The position numbers and the translations under genes were made by a program. The notes under the pieces are model-generated. The model saw only the letters and a list, made by a program, of their open reading frames with translations. It was not told the DNA's origin and searched no databases. From Lycorma delicatula (lineage: Eukaryota; Arthropoda; Insecta; Hemiptera; Fulgoridae), in NCBI RefSeq assembly GCF_047948215.1, contig NC_134456.1, forward strand, positions 84,398,515-84,462,514: 64,000 nt of DNA. The letters are read 5' to 3'. Shown in pieces: positions 23,373-35,410 of this stretch. Each line of letters starts with the position of its first letter. Position 1 is the first letter of the stretch.

Positions 23373-24410
23373 ATGTCACTTAGTGAACAGGAAAGGGCGA
23401 CACTTTTAACGATGAGGGGCTTTGGTGATAGAGGTAGGTCGTATAATGAAGTGTGTGAATCGTTCGATGCAATATTTAATAATCGTAAACCCTATTTCAA
23501 AAGGCACAGTGTCAAAAATCATGAAACGATTTGATGAAAAGGGAGCATTAATAATAACTTTTGTGGGAATAAGTACATTTCCCAGTAGGGGAAAAACAGG
23601 GAAGCAAAATCTGCAACAAATATTAACAAATCGTCAGAGATTACGGAAGAATTTACTGAGAATCCTCATTCCTACTCGAACAGCAGCTCGAGAACATAAC
23701 ATTGGCCAAAGTTTAGAGACTCGAACGTTAAAAAGTAAAAATTTCAAACCCTTCAAAATTGGTCCGGTGAAGGTGACTACGAAGATTAATGAAGATGATT
23801 ACGATCGAAGACCTGAGAACTGCAAAATCATGATGAAAAATATTTGTGTAGATCCTAATTTATTAAATAACAAAGTGTTTAGTAATGAGGCCACATTTTT
23901 GTTAAACGGCAATGTCATATCATATGTTAAATCGCTGGACGATTGATCGACTGATTGATATGTTATTGGTGGACGAATGGCAGACCCAGTATTTATTGAT
24001 GGAAATTTAAAAACGGTAAAATATGAGGTTTTGCTTTTCGACTATATCGTCCCGAACATTCAAAACGTTGTTGGACCCGGCTTCTAAAACATTACGTTTT
24101 GCAAAGATGGTGCCTCGTCACATTTCGGTCTTCAAGTAAGTGAAATTATAAATGCATTTTTCCTGGAAGACGGACTGGCTGAAGGGGCAAGTAAGATCAC
24201 CCGATTTTGTTACCATCGGATTACTTTGTATGGGGGCTACTTAAAAAGTATTACTTATGGCAATAAGCCCCAAGAAATACAGGATTTACAAAATGGAATT
24301 CGAGAATCAGCACAAAGTATCCAAGTGATGATTCCCAAGTGTGCCCTTTTAAAACCGATTGGCACACTGTCACGCAAAGAAGAAGAACATTTTGAACATT
24401 TATTAAAATG
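23373..24410 (+). pseudogene. M4 transposase pseudogene
   Basis: Starts at ATG 23373 with MSLSEQERATLLTMRGFGDR, an N-terminal helix-turn-helix region, and continues through a frame change near 23440. Readable catalytic-domain pieces are NNKVFSNEATFLLNGNV (first aspartate position read as N-E, so the acidic residue is altered), VGPGF-like and IxFCKDGASSHFGLQV in the second-aspartate region near 24095, RSPDFVTIGLLCMG near 24195, and the C-terminal KPQEIQDLQNGIRESAQSIQ and EEEHFEHLLK ending at 24410. Multiple frameshifts and stops show it is inactive. Related in layout to M1, M2, M3 and M7, which end in a similar GGHFQHLL-like tail. Confidence 0.75.
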
Positions 24411-24777
24411 AAATGTAAGCAAATAAGCAAACGTTATACTTAATAATTAATTTTTTTTACATAAATTTATTCGATAATATCCATTTTATTATTTCTTTCT
24501 AAATTTATTAATTTGCGATAACAGTGCTTTAAATTACCAATGTAATTTTTTTCAAACTGCATCCCGACGCCATTTTAGGTACAAACATCGTACCGGCATT
24601 TTATTTATAACATTTTTGTTGTCTTAAAGAAACTTTTAAAATGATCTTTTCACACAAGTAGTGTTACCATTAAAAATATTTGAATTGCAACCCCTGAGCC
24701 ACCCCCCAAGAAGGGGTTGAAATTTTATTTGGAGCAGTATTAAAGTTATTGAGAGGTTTCCATGCTCTTGACTCATT

Positions 24778-25139
24778 ATGTATACATATAAATAAAGGAA
24801 AGATGAACATGGGGTCACAGATTCGATAAAAACGAGTTTTATCAATTATTATTTTTAAAAAAAGCTCTTGTTACAAAAAGATTGAAATAAAACAAAAATT
24901 ACAATGTAATTAAAAATAGAAAAAAATTAACGGTAATAAATTTTCGAAAAAATTAATTCGAAAAAAGCAACATCTAATTTCTCACCATTGACTATGTGAA
25001 ACAAATTTTGATAGATGTTAAAGTTTATTTACTTCTCCTCTTTCGAACAATTTCGTCAAAAATTGTAGCATCTATTTTTATACTATATATATAATATTTA
25101 TATAAATAATAAAAATAAAATTTTTAATTTTAATATTGA
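24778..25139. other. No recognisable feature
   Basis: AT-rich flank between M4 and repeat Z copy 2. Confidence 0.5.
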
Positions 25140-25485
25140 TATATTGTCGTGTTTTCATGGCTCAATCTGGGTATTGAGAGATTGACAATTAAAATATTTA
25201 TATAATTACAATTTATTATATAAAGAACATAAGTAAAAAAAAAAGACAAATCAATAATGACAACAGTAATAATAAATAATAATAAGCGAAAATAATAAAC
25301 AACTCACAATAATAATTCGATAATGACAATAATAAATAAAAAAAGAATGATCATAGTAATCACAACCACAACAAAAATAATAATAAACAGTGATTACATA
25401 CAAAACATACATACAGTGACGATTTAAAGTAATCGTCACGGTTTATTTACAGATAGTTAAATAGTGAAAATCAGAATTCAGTCCC
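25140..25485 (-). repeat. Repeat Z, copy 2 (uninterrupted)
   Basis: Reverse complement of the 15.8-16.4 kb repeat without its SINE. Trinucleotide AAT-rich tracts in the middle are longer or shorter than in copy 1. A hairpin GACGATT...AATCGTC (about 25418-25438) is visible near the right end. Confidence 0.75.
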
Positions 25486-26855
25486 ATTGACATTAGCATG
25501 ACCGGAAAACTTAACACTTTCAACCACTAGTTTTGAATAAACAATAAAATAATAAGATAAGTATAAAGTTATTTTACTGCAAATACCTTTGCTGTTCACA
25601 AATAAAACTACCCTAACAGTTTACGAATGAAATTCAGTACATTATCTCTTTCACTTATAGTCTTACATTAACTCACCGAACCGTTTCTTGTTTTCGTGTA
25701 CTGGAATTACTTATGACGTCACCTTAAACGCGTCGAACTTTACAGTACAAATTCGCTCCTTCAATATCCTCCTCGCAGAATACTCTTGCTAACTGACATC
25801 ATAACGACTCGCTTAGACCGATTCGCATAACTCATTTCAACTGGTCTTCTTATCTTCTTTACCTGCCGGACCAGACCCCGGTAAGCGTGAGAACGATCGA
25901 CAGAGCCCTTTCGTTCCCATGCATTCCTAACCTGGGTCCGGGTAACCCTTCTCACGGAAGAACATCTGTTTAGGTGTGACAGTTGGCAGTATTACAAAAA
26001 GACGATTGTTAAACGGACTTGTTACCTTTACTAAAACGGTTCCTTTTAGCATCTTTCTGGATTCCTCCCATTTCTATATTTTCTACTAGTTTCTTCTTAA
26101 TTGGTAGGAATCCGTACTCAAGTCCGTTATACCGGTCTTGTTAACAATATTATAATATATATTGCCAATTACATAAATATGTAATGTATTACATATTTTA
26201 TAAAATTATTTTAAAAAAAGGCAAATTAAAGAATACATTAATACGCCACATTGTTATAATGTATACCTTGCCAGCTACTTTGGAAAAAAACCTTTTATTT
26301 ATGGTGGAGGAGAAATTCATTTCTTTGTAAAAGTGAAAAAATACAACAATGATCGACAAAAATTTCTAAAGCCTGCTCTTCATTACGAAAATGCGCCGAA
26401 CTATCTTTTCCTTCTGCGAGTTACTATACATAACCCGCACCAGCATGAAAAATTTAGTAATATTTTTACTGTTATTAAAAGCCGCAATGAATTACGTAAC
26501 TTTTTTGAAATACGCAATCAATGTTTTAAAAACTTTCTGGTTTCAATTCAATTGTTTTAAGCTCTATTTATATCTTTATACTAAACCCTTTTTATTGAAA
26601 AACAATAACGAAAAATAATTATGAATTCTTTGTGATTTTATAAAAATATTTATTTATAAGTTTACGTTACAAAGTCAAATAAATAAATAAAAACCACTTA
26701 CTTCTACGCTTGTTAAATATAAAATTACTTGTTTGATTAAATTTAATTTTTTTAATTTTAATTTTTGAAGATAAAAGATAAAGCAATAACCAAAACTTTT
26801 AATATTATATATTATCACTACAACTCGAAAAATATATTTTCGCTTTTGTGAAATA
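25486..26855. other. Unassigned; GC-richer patch at 25740-25980
   Basis: The patch has a 64-codon minus-strand frame (25761-25955) rich in Arg and Lys that I do not recognise. The rest is AT-rich. No repeat match was found inside the window. Confidence 0.35.
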
Positions 26856-27779
26856 TTGGGGGGTCATGAATCAGAAGGCTTTTTTAATGATTAAAATATT
26901 CGCTAAAATTGATTTTAAATAAATTAAAATCTGAATTTAAAAAAATTGTTTTCGATTCTTTTTTTAAATTTCGAAGCTCCCAATCAGGGGAGAGGTATTA
27001 AGTTATTATAGTGACTTTATTGTTAACAAAATACGTTTTGAGCATTAAAAATTTGAAATAGCGAATTTTATTTTATTTTTTCATTTTTGGAGCTCCCATT
27101 CACAAGCGGAAGCATTCGGGTAAAATTAATCCCTAAATGGTGATAACAGATTAAAAATAAGATTTTTGAATGTGTTTAAAAAATAAAATGATGCACACAT
27201 TACTCCAAATAAACAATTATTTTTATAGGAAGGAGATGAAAAGTTTACGGCTAATTTTTTATTTTTCAAGAAATACTAAACAGCAAGGGCTCTCGAAAAA
27301 TTAACATTTTTAACGTTTAAAATGCGACGGATAACAAGCTAAATGGATTTAAATTTAAAATAAATGTTTTTAAAACTTTTTTAAAAATTAAAAAAAAATT
27401 CTTATGACGGACCATTGAAGTAGGTGGGCAAAAAATTCTTACAGCCGTTTAAATACCATCTGATGTAGAAAATATAATGTAAAAAATTCCATTACCTTCT
27501 ATTCCAAAGTAGAAATGGCTAAAAACGGAAAAATATGTTTTGGGGAGGGGTTAACATTAAAAAACATTTTTGGTGATCTGCGATCTCGATAAAAACTTTT
27601 ATAATAAAAAAACTTATTTTGCTAAAGTGGCCCCAGTAAAGATTTGAAATTCTATCCTCGCTTAAAACGCCCCCACAACCCGTTTTTCGAATTTTTGTAA
27701 AACTTTAATTCATTCTTACAACCCGAAGGAAGTACAAGACTTGTCTACAAAGTGTAAAGATAATTTGTGAACGGGGTAC
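26856..27779. other. Unassigned AT-rich DNA with weak internal duplication
   Basis: Two segments look alike: TTTCGAAGCTCCCAATCAGG near 26968 and TTTTGGAGCTCCCATTCACA near 27085, each following a T-rich tract. Several short GGGGAGGGG / CCCCCACAACCC patches. Could be an old non-coding repeat; not assignable. Confidence 0.35.
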
Positions 27780-29145
27780 AGTTTTATAGAACAAAAGTAA
27801 AAAAAATTTAAAACACCACTATTTAATGAAACGTACTAAAATGTAAAAAATAATTTTAGGACGGTATCTCAAAATGGATTTGACAACAGGCTTTGATGGT
27901 GATAAGTTACGTGAAAGTCGTTGCGTCAAATTAAAAATTTGATGTTTTTACCAATTTTTTCATACGCGTGATGAATGGCCTAAAGAGTGGCGTATTCAGC
28001 ACCTCACTCTTTAACCGTACATCTTTTACCATCCTAAAATTATTTTTTACATTTTAGAGTGTTTAATTTAAGAGTGGTTATTAAAATTGTATTTACATAT
28101 TTTTATTTTCTACTTTTTGGTGCATTTAATACAACAGTGGTTTTTAAAAAGTTTTTTTTTTACAGATTTTTTTAATTTCTACTTTTTAGTCTCCATAAGT
28201 TTATGCTTCATAGCTGCGCCAGCGCACAGGTTTGAGCGTATTTAGCAAGAGATCGGATCGGTACGTTCTACGGTGGGTAAGTGCAATCAAAACATAGAAC
28301 TAAACGATTTAATTTCCGGATAATCAAGATCCGGTCGATCAAGAGTGTACCCGATGCGTTAAATAGTTAGCACTCGACCTGTTGATACGTATGTTGCTAG
28401 AATCGTGGAAATCGCACGAGCGGCGCAATATCTCGGTAACCATCGCACCCCCTCTCCAATTTCCGAACGGCGCCCCGGGGGCCCTTGAAAATATTATCAA
28501 CCCATGGGTACCACTGGGAACTAGTGGAAAACCGTCGAGGGGGATCGAAAAATTTTTCAGAGCGCTATGACCGACCGTTTTCGAGATATTTGTGATTTTC
28601 GTCCGTATATTCGTATCCGGTTAAAAAGTATTAAATTTTCCCAAAACTTCGGTCGCTACTGTACAAAGTTTCTAGTACTAACTGTATGCCCTAATATGTA
28701 TTTCACTGTTTATAAAACTAATAGCGTGTTATCATTTAGCTCCAGTCGTTTGTTATAGTAGATAGAGCCCTACTTTTTGGTCAAATTATGTATTTCAAAC
28801 GCGTGCGTATTTTAGATCCAAACTTACCGAAACAGGCTAGGTTGGTTATCTTTTACTAAGGAAATTTTTCACTAAGAAACTATGCATGCAAACGAGGTTG
28901 CATAATTTTAAAAGGCATTTTTTTCATTTAGCGACTCAGAGAAATCTTAAACGACTTGAAAACGTTGCTAAAATGTGTTGTTACCAGGAGCAAACCTGTA
29001 TGCAAAATTTCAGAGCGAATGGATAAAAAAGGAAGTGCTTCAAATTCGACTGAAAGGTTCCGTACCGTGAATATAAGATACATTGTCCAATCTCACATTC
29101 TCGTATAATCCAAGGGCGAGTTAATATAAGAATGGTAAAATATAG
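27780..29145. repeat. Repeat X, copy 2 (long, inverted-repeat form)
   Basis: The right part (28690-29145) matches copy 1 in reverse orientation and contains the empty form of the SINE1 site. The left part (27780-28225) is inverted on itself: AATAATTTTAGGACGGTATC matches the reverse complement of GATACCATCCTAAAATTATT-like sequence at about 28025-28050. It also matches the centre of copy 3 (TTTGATGGTGATAAGTTACG versus TTTGATGGTGATATGTAAGA). The middle 28225-28690 contains a GC-richer part with CCCCGGGGGCCC. Confidence 0.7.
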
Positions 29146-29835
29146 GCCGACATACATAGGTATAAACGTATGGACTATCGTTCGTCAGAACAAAAATAGA
29201 TTTTTTTGACTTTGGAACATTGGAATAAAAAACTTTTTTACAAATCATTTACTATTTATTTAAATCTATAATTATAATTTTAATCTTTATCATAATTTTT
29301 TTTTAATAAATGTAACCTTAAGGCAAAAAACTTAAAAAAGACAATTTTTTTCATCCATCTTTATACTTTCCCGTTATAGCTCTAGCCGGGAACGTAACAG
29401 TATAAGAATTCATTCACTAATAATGATTTTACAATATAATAAATATATTTTCTTAAGAAATCCATCAAAAGGAACAAACCTGTTTTTTTCTAATTTAAAA
29501 AAAAGAAGAATTTATAATTGTAAAACCTATTATTTGGAGAAAAAATGCTAAAAATGAGAAAACCAGAAAATGAAAAACGTTCAAATTTGATGAAAACAAT
29601 TAGAAGACATTATTGGTTTATTAGATTTGTATAGGGATAATATATTTTTTACGTTTTACATTTTCACGTAAAATAGAATAAGATTAAAAGTTAATTAAAA
29701 AAAAAACAAAAAACGCTACACCCTATTTACCTATCATTCTCATCTCACTGGTCGCGTATGGTGAGGGGGGGGGGGGAATTTTGCTTATTGTTCACTGGTT
29801 GAAAAGATTACATCGTACACATAAGGAAAATGAAA
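29146..29835. other. No recognisable feature
   Basis: AT-rich DNA, with a G12 run at about 29764-29776. Confidence 0.5.
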
Positions 29836-30372
29836 AATCTGATGTGGACACCACATGACTTCCTTGTACGCCTATTAAATTGCATATGCTCATCTTTTTA
29901 AAATGAAAAGTACATAAAATTTTATTTCATTAATAACTTCCGATATTTTTTTATTGTTATTATTGAATTATTATTTATGGTAATTTTTTTTACAATCAGA
30001 GGTTAATAATTATTAATAAATCAAATTATTTAAATTAAAAAAAAAAGATGTACTCGGGTTTGAACCGATGTGCCTTCCCCTTGTAAGATATAAATATTTA
30101 ATTAATTAAACTTTTATTTGGCTATAACGCTGGAACCGATGAAAATAAGTAGTGCTTATGATATATCGTTGAAAAGCACTCAATGAGGGCTTATTACTGC
30201 AGTTTTATTACTGCTCATTAGGCTAATCGTTTTTGAATTATGCGAGATACACACGTACATACGTATAGACGTCACGCCGAAACTAGTCAAAATGGATATT
30301 TCCGTTGATATCTGAAAACCGAATTTTTTCGCGATTACAATAATTCCTTGTACGTAGTATAAGGTAGTAAAA
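29836..30372 (-). repeat. Repeat family Y, copy 3
   Basis: Begins AATCTGATGTGGACACCACA then TGACTTCCTTGTACGCCTAT and ends ATTCCTTGTACGTAGTATAA. Internally shortened: the central hairpin and the CAATCGACTG block are missing between GCAGTTTTATTACTGC and TCATTAGGCTAATCG. Confidence 0.85.
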
Positions 30373-32894
30373 AGTTAGAAGGTTCTACTTTTATTTAGTT
30401 TGTTTGAGGACAAATTTCAGTAAGAATTTAATTTCAAAGATTAAACGTGATGGGACTTTGTACGCCTAAGTTATAAAAGCCATTGTTAAATACGAATATA
30501 ATAAGGCAGTAGCACAGTACAGAATTCGTTAAATAAATATGCGTAGTTTAATTGTTAATTTGAGTAATACGATAACAAAACTATTCCTGCATCAGCTATC
30601 AGAAAACCCCCCAACTCTGTTATCGACTGAACTATTACATAATTACAATCATCTGTTTAATTAAGCTATATATATTTGTATATAGTCAAATTTTATTTCT
30701 TATATTTTATTTGATTTTTTTAAAGATAATTTATTACGTAACTACAGTTTTTGTCGTTGAAATAGCCTTCAGGGAGGAGGAAAAACTCAGCAATTTTCAC
30801 GTACAATAACATTAAAAATAAAAAATGATGTATATTGCAATCATAATATTCAAAAATACAATCTACCGTAAAAACTTTAAGTTTGTACCTGTGGATGGGA
30901 ATTTTGGAACTTACGGAAAATGCCATACCTGAGATTCGAATCCGGGACCTTCAGCATTAAACGTTGAGATGTTCTGCTCCGCCACGGGGCTTGATAAACG
31001 TCGAACAAATTTCAATAAAGAAAAAGATTCTTTTCACCTCATCAAATAGTTATTCAAACTATTTAGTTAGATTTTTAAAATGTTATCAGTAGATCCTGCC
31101 TTCAAAAAACAAACAGGTTCATTAATGCGAAAACAATTTCCGAATCGTACATCTAACCGTAAAACTATTTCACAAATATGTTACTGAACATTAAATTGTA
31201 AATAAAATAGTTACGAAAAAAGAATAAAAAGATATTTACGAAACCAACTTCAAAACTTACATCAATTAGTATGTTTTCAAATTAATATTTCTTTATTTGA
31301 TATTATTTAACTCTTTAATTATATCACGATAACCATCCACGTCCCCAAAAAGGATACTCTTTTTCTTTTCCAATGTCGCCGTATTTTTGCAGTAACTCAG
31401 AATTATTATATTTAAAATCAATTGATAGTTCGAATTTAACATTTAAAGTTGACAATTTTCTTTTTTTATTTCCATGAGTTATTATAAATACTCATAGTCG
31501 ACCGTAAACTTAACATTTCTGTTTAAATTTAATAAATTTATTATTACTATAAAAAAAAAAATTAGTAATTTTTTTTCATTGGAAAAATATTTACGATTTG
31601 ATTATCTTAGTCAATCCTATCTGAAATTAACGGAAATATTTTTAAAAAAAATTAAACATAAAATACTAATACAAATATTTTTTTGTAAAACGACTTTACT
31701 TTTGATTAAAACAAATCGTAACTATTCTTAAATATAGAAATATCTTTTAGGTTGTAAAGTATTGTTTTTCGTCTCTTTTGCATCGCTCGATGCTAAATAG
31801 AACAGTTTTATTACAGCTCCATTGTTTTAAAAAAAACTCAACTTTCGCCAAGCAACTCGGCTTTAACTGTTCTAAGTCGATGCTTAACAAATAAATAAAT
31901 AGCTGCGCTAAAAACATTTTTATCGTTGAAATATTAACCATATTTTCTCAATTCAGCACATTATTTTATCACTTTCAAACGTTTAATAGAGTAATTTACA
32001 TTTTAATAATAAAAAAAAAAAAAAAGTTTTACTTTATATTAATAAATGACTTAGCTTTAAAGAAATCGATTAACTTTAAGTTAAATTAGATTTTCTTTGA
32101 AAGTCAAAAAGTAAAATAAAATATTACCAAACTGAGTTAAAAGAAAAATGAAACTGAATTTTATTTTACAATTTTTATTCGATGTCGGAAATACTTCTTG
32201 CTGTTTACTGCAATTATTTACAGCTGAAAAAACACCGATTGAAGCTTGATGTCATGTTCAGTTACGTTTAACGAGCGGAAAGTTTTGTTACCACGAATAA
32301 TTTAACAACAAATCTCTTTAATCGTTTCCAAAATAAAATCGATTGTAAAAATATAAAACAAAATTATATTCCTGCTTTATATGTTTATAAAGTTTTATAC
32401 ATTTTCATTTATTTTAATTCCAAAATAATGAGGCCCAACAATCGTCCAAAATAGTTTAAAGCCCTAATATAATAATTATATAAGCGTATATAAAGTTATT
32501 ATATAGCCCTTATATAATAACAGGTAGTTTACGTAAGTACTAACACAGAACGTTATTTTGTAGCGATAGCAAAACACTTTAAACACAAGATATTACTGAA
32601 TTTTACCGGCACCTGAGCGGAGCTGAAAATTGAGCTACACTCTCGACGAAGTTTAAAATCGTTTGTACTCTTAAGATCTCGCTTAATTTCTTAAATAAAG
32701 AAAATAGATATTCTCGATACATTTGCAGTTTAAAAAGAATCGAAAAACGATATTCCCGGTACTTAACACTAAGGATTTAAATTTACCCTGCATCCATCAT
32801 TTTAATAACGGCCTTTACGAAAATTAAAATAAATTAAATAAATTGTCCTTTTATATTAAGGAGAGGTGGGAATATATATCTATTTTTATTAATA
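30373..32894. other. Mostly unassigned AT-rich DNA
   Basis: Apart from the SINE2-like fragment at 30885-31000, nothing was recognised. Minus-strand short frames here have no family features. Confidence 0.45.
30885..31000 (-). mobile_element. Diverged SINE2-like fragment
   Basis: On the minus strand AAGCCCCGTGGCGGAGCAGA stands for the head, AAGGTCCCGGATTCGAATCTCAGG for the B-box arm, and TATGGCATTTTCCG for the start of the body. The same order as SINE2 but more diverged, so it could be a sister family. Confidence 0.55.
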
Positions 32895-33173
32895 TTAACA
32901 TTCCCAATTTTGGTCTAGTCGGTTGCAATCAAAAAAAGAGATGCACAACTAGATGTTACAACAGTCCTATATCCAAAATTTTAACATATTACGGCTAATC
33001 GTTGTTGAGTTATGCGAAATACATACGTAAATAAATACCTAAGTAAAGACGTCACGCCGAAACTAGTCAAAATCGATTCAGGGATGGAAAAATTGTATAT
33101 TTCCGTTGAAATCTGTAAACCGAAATTATTCGTGATCACAATATTTCTTTTACTTCGTAAAAGAAAGTAAAGA
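32895..33173 (-). repeat. Repeat family Y, copy 4 (half copy)
   Basis: Only the half from TCTAGTCGGTTGCAATC to the TTACTTCGTAAAAGAAAGTA end is present; the CACATCAGATTT half is missing. Confidence 0.75.
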
Positions 33174-33359
33174 GATGAATCCTTTTAATTCATTATTATA
33201 TTTCTGTCCTTATGACAACAGAAATAGGTTATGAACTTTTCGTCGTCAAAGGTGTGTGTACTTTAGTTACTATTATTCTATTTATTGTAATTTAGTTTTT
33301 TCAGGTTTCTATAAAAACCGAATACTTTAACTCTTATTCATCAGCAATAATCTCACAAC

Positions 33360-33489
33360 CATGACGGTAATGAACACTGAGTGGGTCCAGGGAGCCGAGC
33401 CCTCTGACTAGACGGGAATGACGACCGAAGCGAGCTCTGCGAGTCTTGACAGGGCGCGCCGTCCCCTGGCAAGACTGTGTGTGTGTGTG

Positions 33490-33545
<56 letters not shown>
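33360..33545. repeat. GC-rich patch with compound (TG)n(TA)n(GA)n microsatellite
   Basis: 33360-33475 is GC-rich (GGGTCCAGGGAGCCGAGCCC, GACAGGGCGCGCCGTCCCCT) and is followed at 33476-33545 by TG, TA and GA dinucleotide runs. A GC-rich block ending in a microsatellite resembles the 3' end of some LINEs, but no coding motif supports that. Confidence 0.5.
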
Positions 33546-33546
<1 letters not shown>

Positions 33547-34302
33547 CGAGTGGAGGAGAGAAAATTAACCAGAAAGCTCTTTCGTTTACTAACACAAAAT
33601 GTTCAATTTCTGCTGAAAACCACCGAGCGATAGAAATCAAAATGAAAAACGAAGCGGTTACACTTCATTTAATACGGTCACCGAATACAGATCTAAATTA
33701 TTAAAATTTAATAACACATAAACATAGCCGACTAAAAAATGAAATCTCCTCTTAATAAATGCATTAAAATATATTTACACGTATTATGTTTGTTTAAAGA
33801 AAGTAAAATAAGGCATTTTATCGAACTTTTTATCTTCATTACCGTGATAAAACGTTCGTCCAAGTCGGTAGAATAAAAACGTGAGGAAGTACGAGCGAAC
33901 ACGATAACAAACATGTAACACCTGGTTATCAACGGATTTAATGAAACCAATAATACCATTTTTACCGAAGTTGTTTTTATTTTATATTTCCTCAAAAGAA
34001 GAAAGACAATATTAAAAAAACACTGTTTTTTAAAGTCGTAATGATGCACGTCATCCTAATAATTAAACAAAATATGTTTTCTCTATCCTATGAACGCTAG
34101 CTTAATAACTCGCTCAATATCGTTATAAAAGTAAAGAATCGAAATACATTTAATTTTATTTCCGCAGTCATTTTTCTGTTAGTCAAATTTAAATGACGCT
34201 CTAAAAAATAGAAATAAATAAAAAGAACTCAGGCATAACGAAAATGTAAGGCAAATTACGATTCTAATTCATCGATATATTCGGTGTAACTATTTAGTAA
34301 CC
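33546..34302. other. No recognisable feature
   Basis: AT-rich DNA. Open frames at 33477-33704 and 33732-34049 have no recognisable content; the first starts in the microsatellite. Confidence 0.5.
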
Positions 34303-34316
34303 GAGGTATGCGTCTG

Positions 34317-34581
34317 CACACAAGGCTGGTCTAGTGGTCAATTCGTCACCACAAATCAGCTGATTTTGAAGTCGAAGTTTCTAAGGTTCAAATTCTAGTA
34401 AAGGCAGTTACTTTAATACAGATTTGAATACTAGATCGTGGATACCGGTGTTCTTTGGTCGTTGGGTTTTCAATTAATCGCACTTCTCAGGAATGGTCGA
34501 CCAGAAACTGTACAAGACTACACTTCATCCTCTGAAGTAATATCTTACGGTGGTTCCGGAGGCTAAAAGAGAAAAAGAAAA
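34317..34581 (+). mobile_element. SINE1 with 14-bp TSD
   Basis: Head GGCTGGTCTAGTGGTCAATT with A-box-like motif, B-box-like AAGGTTCAAATTCTAG, GTGGATACCGGTGTTCTTTG body block and A-rich tail. Direct duplications at 34303-34316 and 34582-34595 (GAGGTATGCGTCTG / GAGGTATGCATCTG) bracket it exactly. Confidence 0.9.
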
Positions 34582-34595
34582 GAGGTATGCATCTG

Positions 34596-35408
34596 TTCAA
34601 TTGTATTTTAATACTTATTTAATGGAATATTATTGGTTACTATAAGATTCACGAAACTTTTTGTGAATGTCGATCGATGTACTTATATCAGTTATTGATT
34701 TCTGTTCTATTATTCATTTTCCGGAATATACAAATACAGCCGGTTACAGCTGATAAATAAATTGCTGCAGGCGACATTTTTTTGTATAATGGTTCGATTA
34801 AACTTAAGAATACATCAAAATAAATAAATTTATCAATCATCGGAGGGAGAATTCTTTGCAAATAAAATTTGTACCTTTTACTGACATAAAAGCAGTAAAT
34901 GCTCTAATACAAAAACCACAGCTTTGTCAGTGTATATATGTTGTTTTCTCAAGGTTTATTCTGACTGTGACAAAATTTAAAGCGAGACAAACGAGTTTTG
35001 TTTTTAACAAATATATTAGTTTTTTTAATTTTTTTTTAAGGCTCGTTATGAGGTTTAAGCTTCTCACAACCCTCCCATCATCACAAAATCTTCCTTGGGG
35101 TTTTAAAACCTTCGTTTTACGGTTAAACGGATTCGAAATCAGCGACTCAAAAAAACAGCAGTTTCCGATTCAGGCTCAGTATCGGCTTTGTCAGAATTTT
35201 AATTTTACAAAATATCTAGTTCAACAAATAATTAAGAAATTTTACATTTTGCTTTCATATTATTAAAAGTTTAAAAAAGCACATAGCTTTCACCTTTCAT
35301 ATGTTTATATATCCGGCACGCGTTAAGGAATTTTTGTCGCCGATGTTCGAAACCGCTGGCGATTTATAAACTGACAAAGAAGCATTTTTATTATAAGTGT
35401 GGATGTTA
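34596..35408. other. No recognisable feature; 136-codon frame
   Basis: A plus-strand open frame at 34856-35266 is the longest here (136 codons counting a non-ATG start). Its translation is basic and hydrophobic without any motif I know, and AT-rich codons. I cannot support it as a gene. Confidence 0.35.
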
Positions 35409-35410
35409 TA

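Larger units (their letters stand above)
22590..24777 (+). mobile_element. Tc1/mariner-superfamily element M4 with long TIRs
   Basis: The left 22590-22831 and the reverse complement of 24621-24777 align: GATGGAAATCCCTCAACAAC versus CATGGAAACCTCTCAATAAC at the outside, ATTGTAATTCAAATATT versus GTTGCAATTCAAATATT in the middle, and CATTTTAAAAGT (identical) at the inner edge. The left arm has about 70 bp of extra imperfect tandem sequence (ATAAGGTTTAACTAC-like units). Outer ends are approximate and a TA duplication was not confirmed. It holds one decayed transposase. Confidence 0.75.

Noticed and set aside
33353..33704. Coding frames over the microsatellite at 33.5 kb
   Set aside because: Translations are runs of Tyr-Ile, Ser-Leu or Glu-Arg produced by dinucleotide repeats on both strands.
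34856..35266. A 136-codon plus-strand gene
   Set aside because: No ATG at the frame start, no motif, AT-driven composition and no supporting context.
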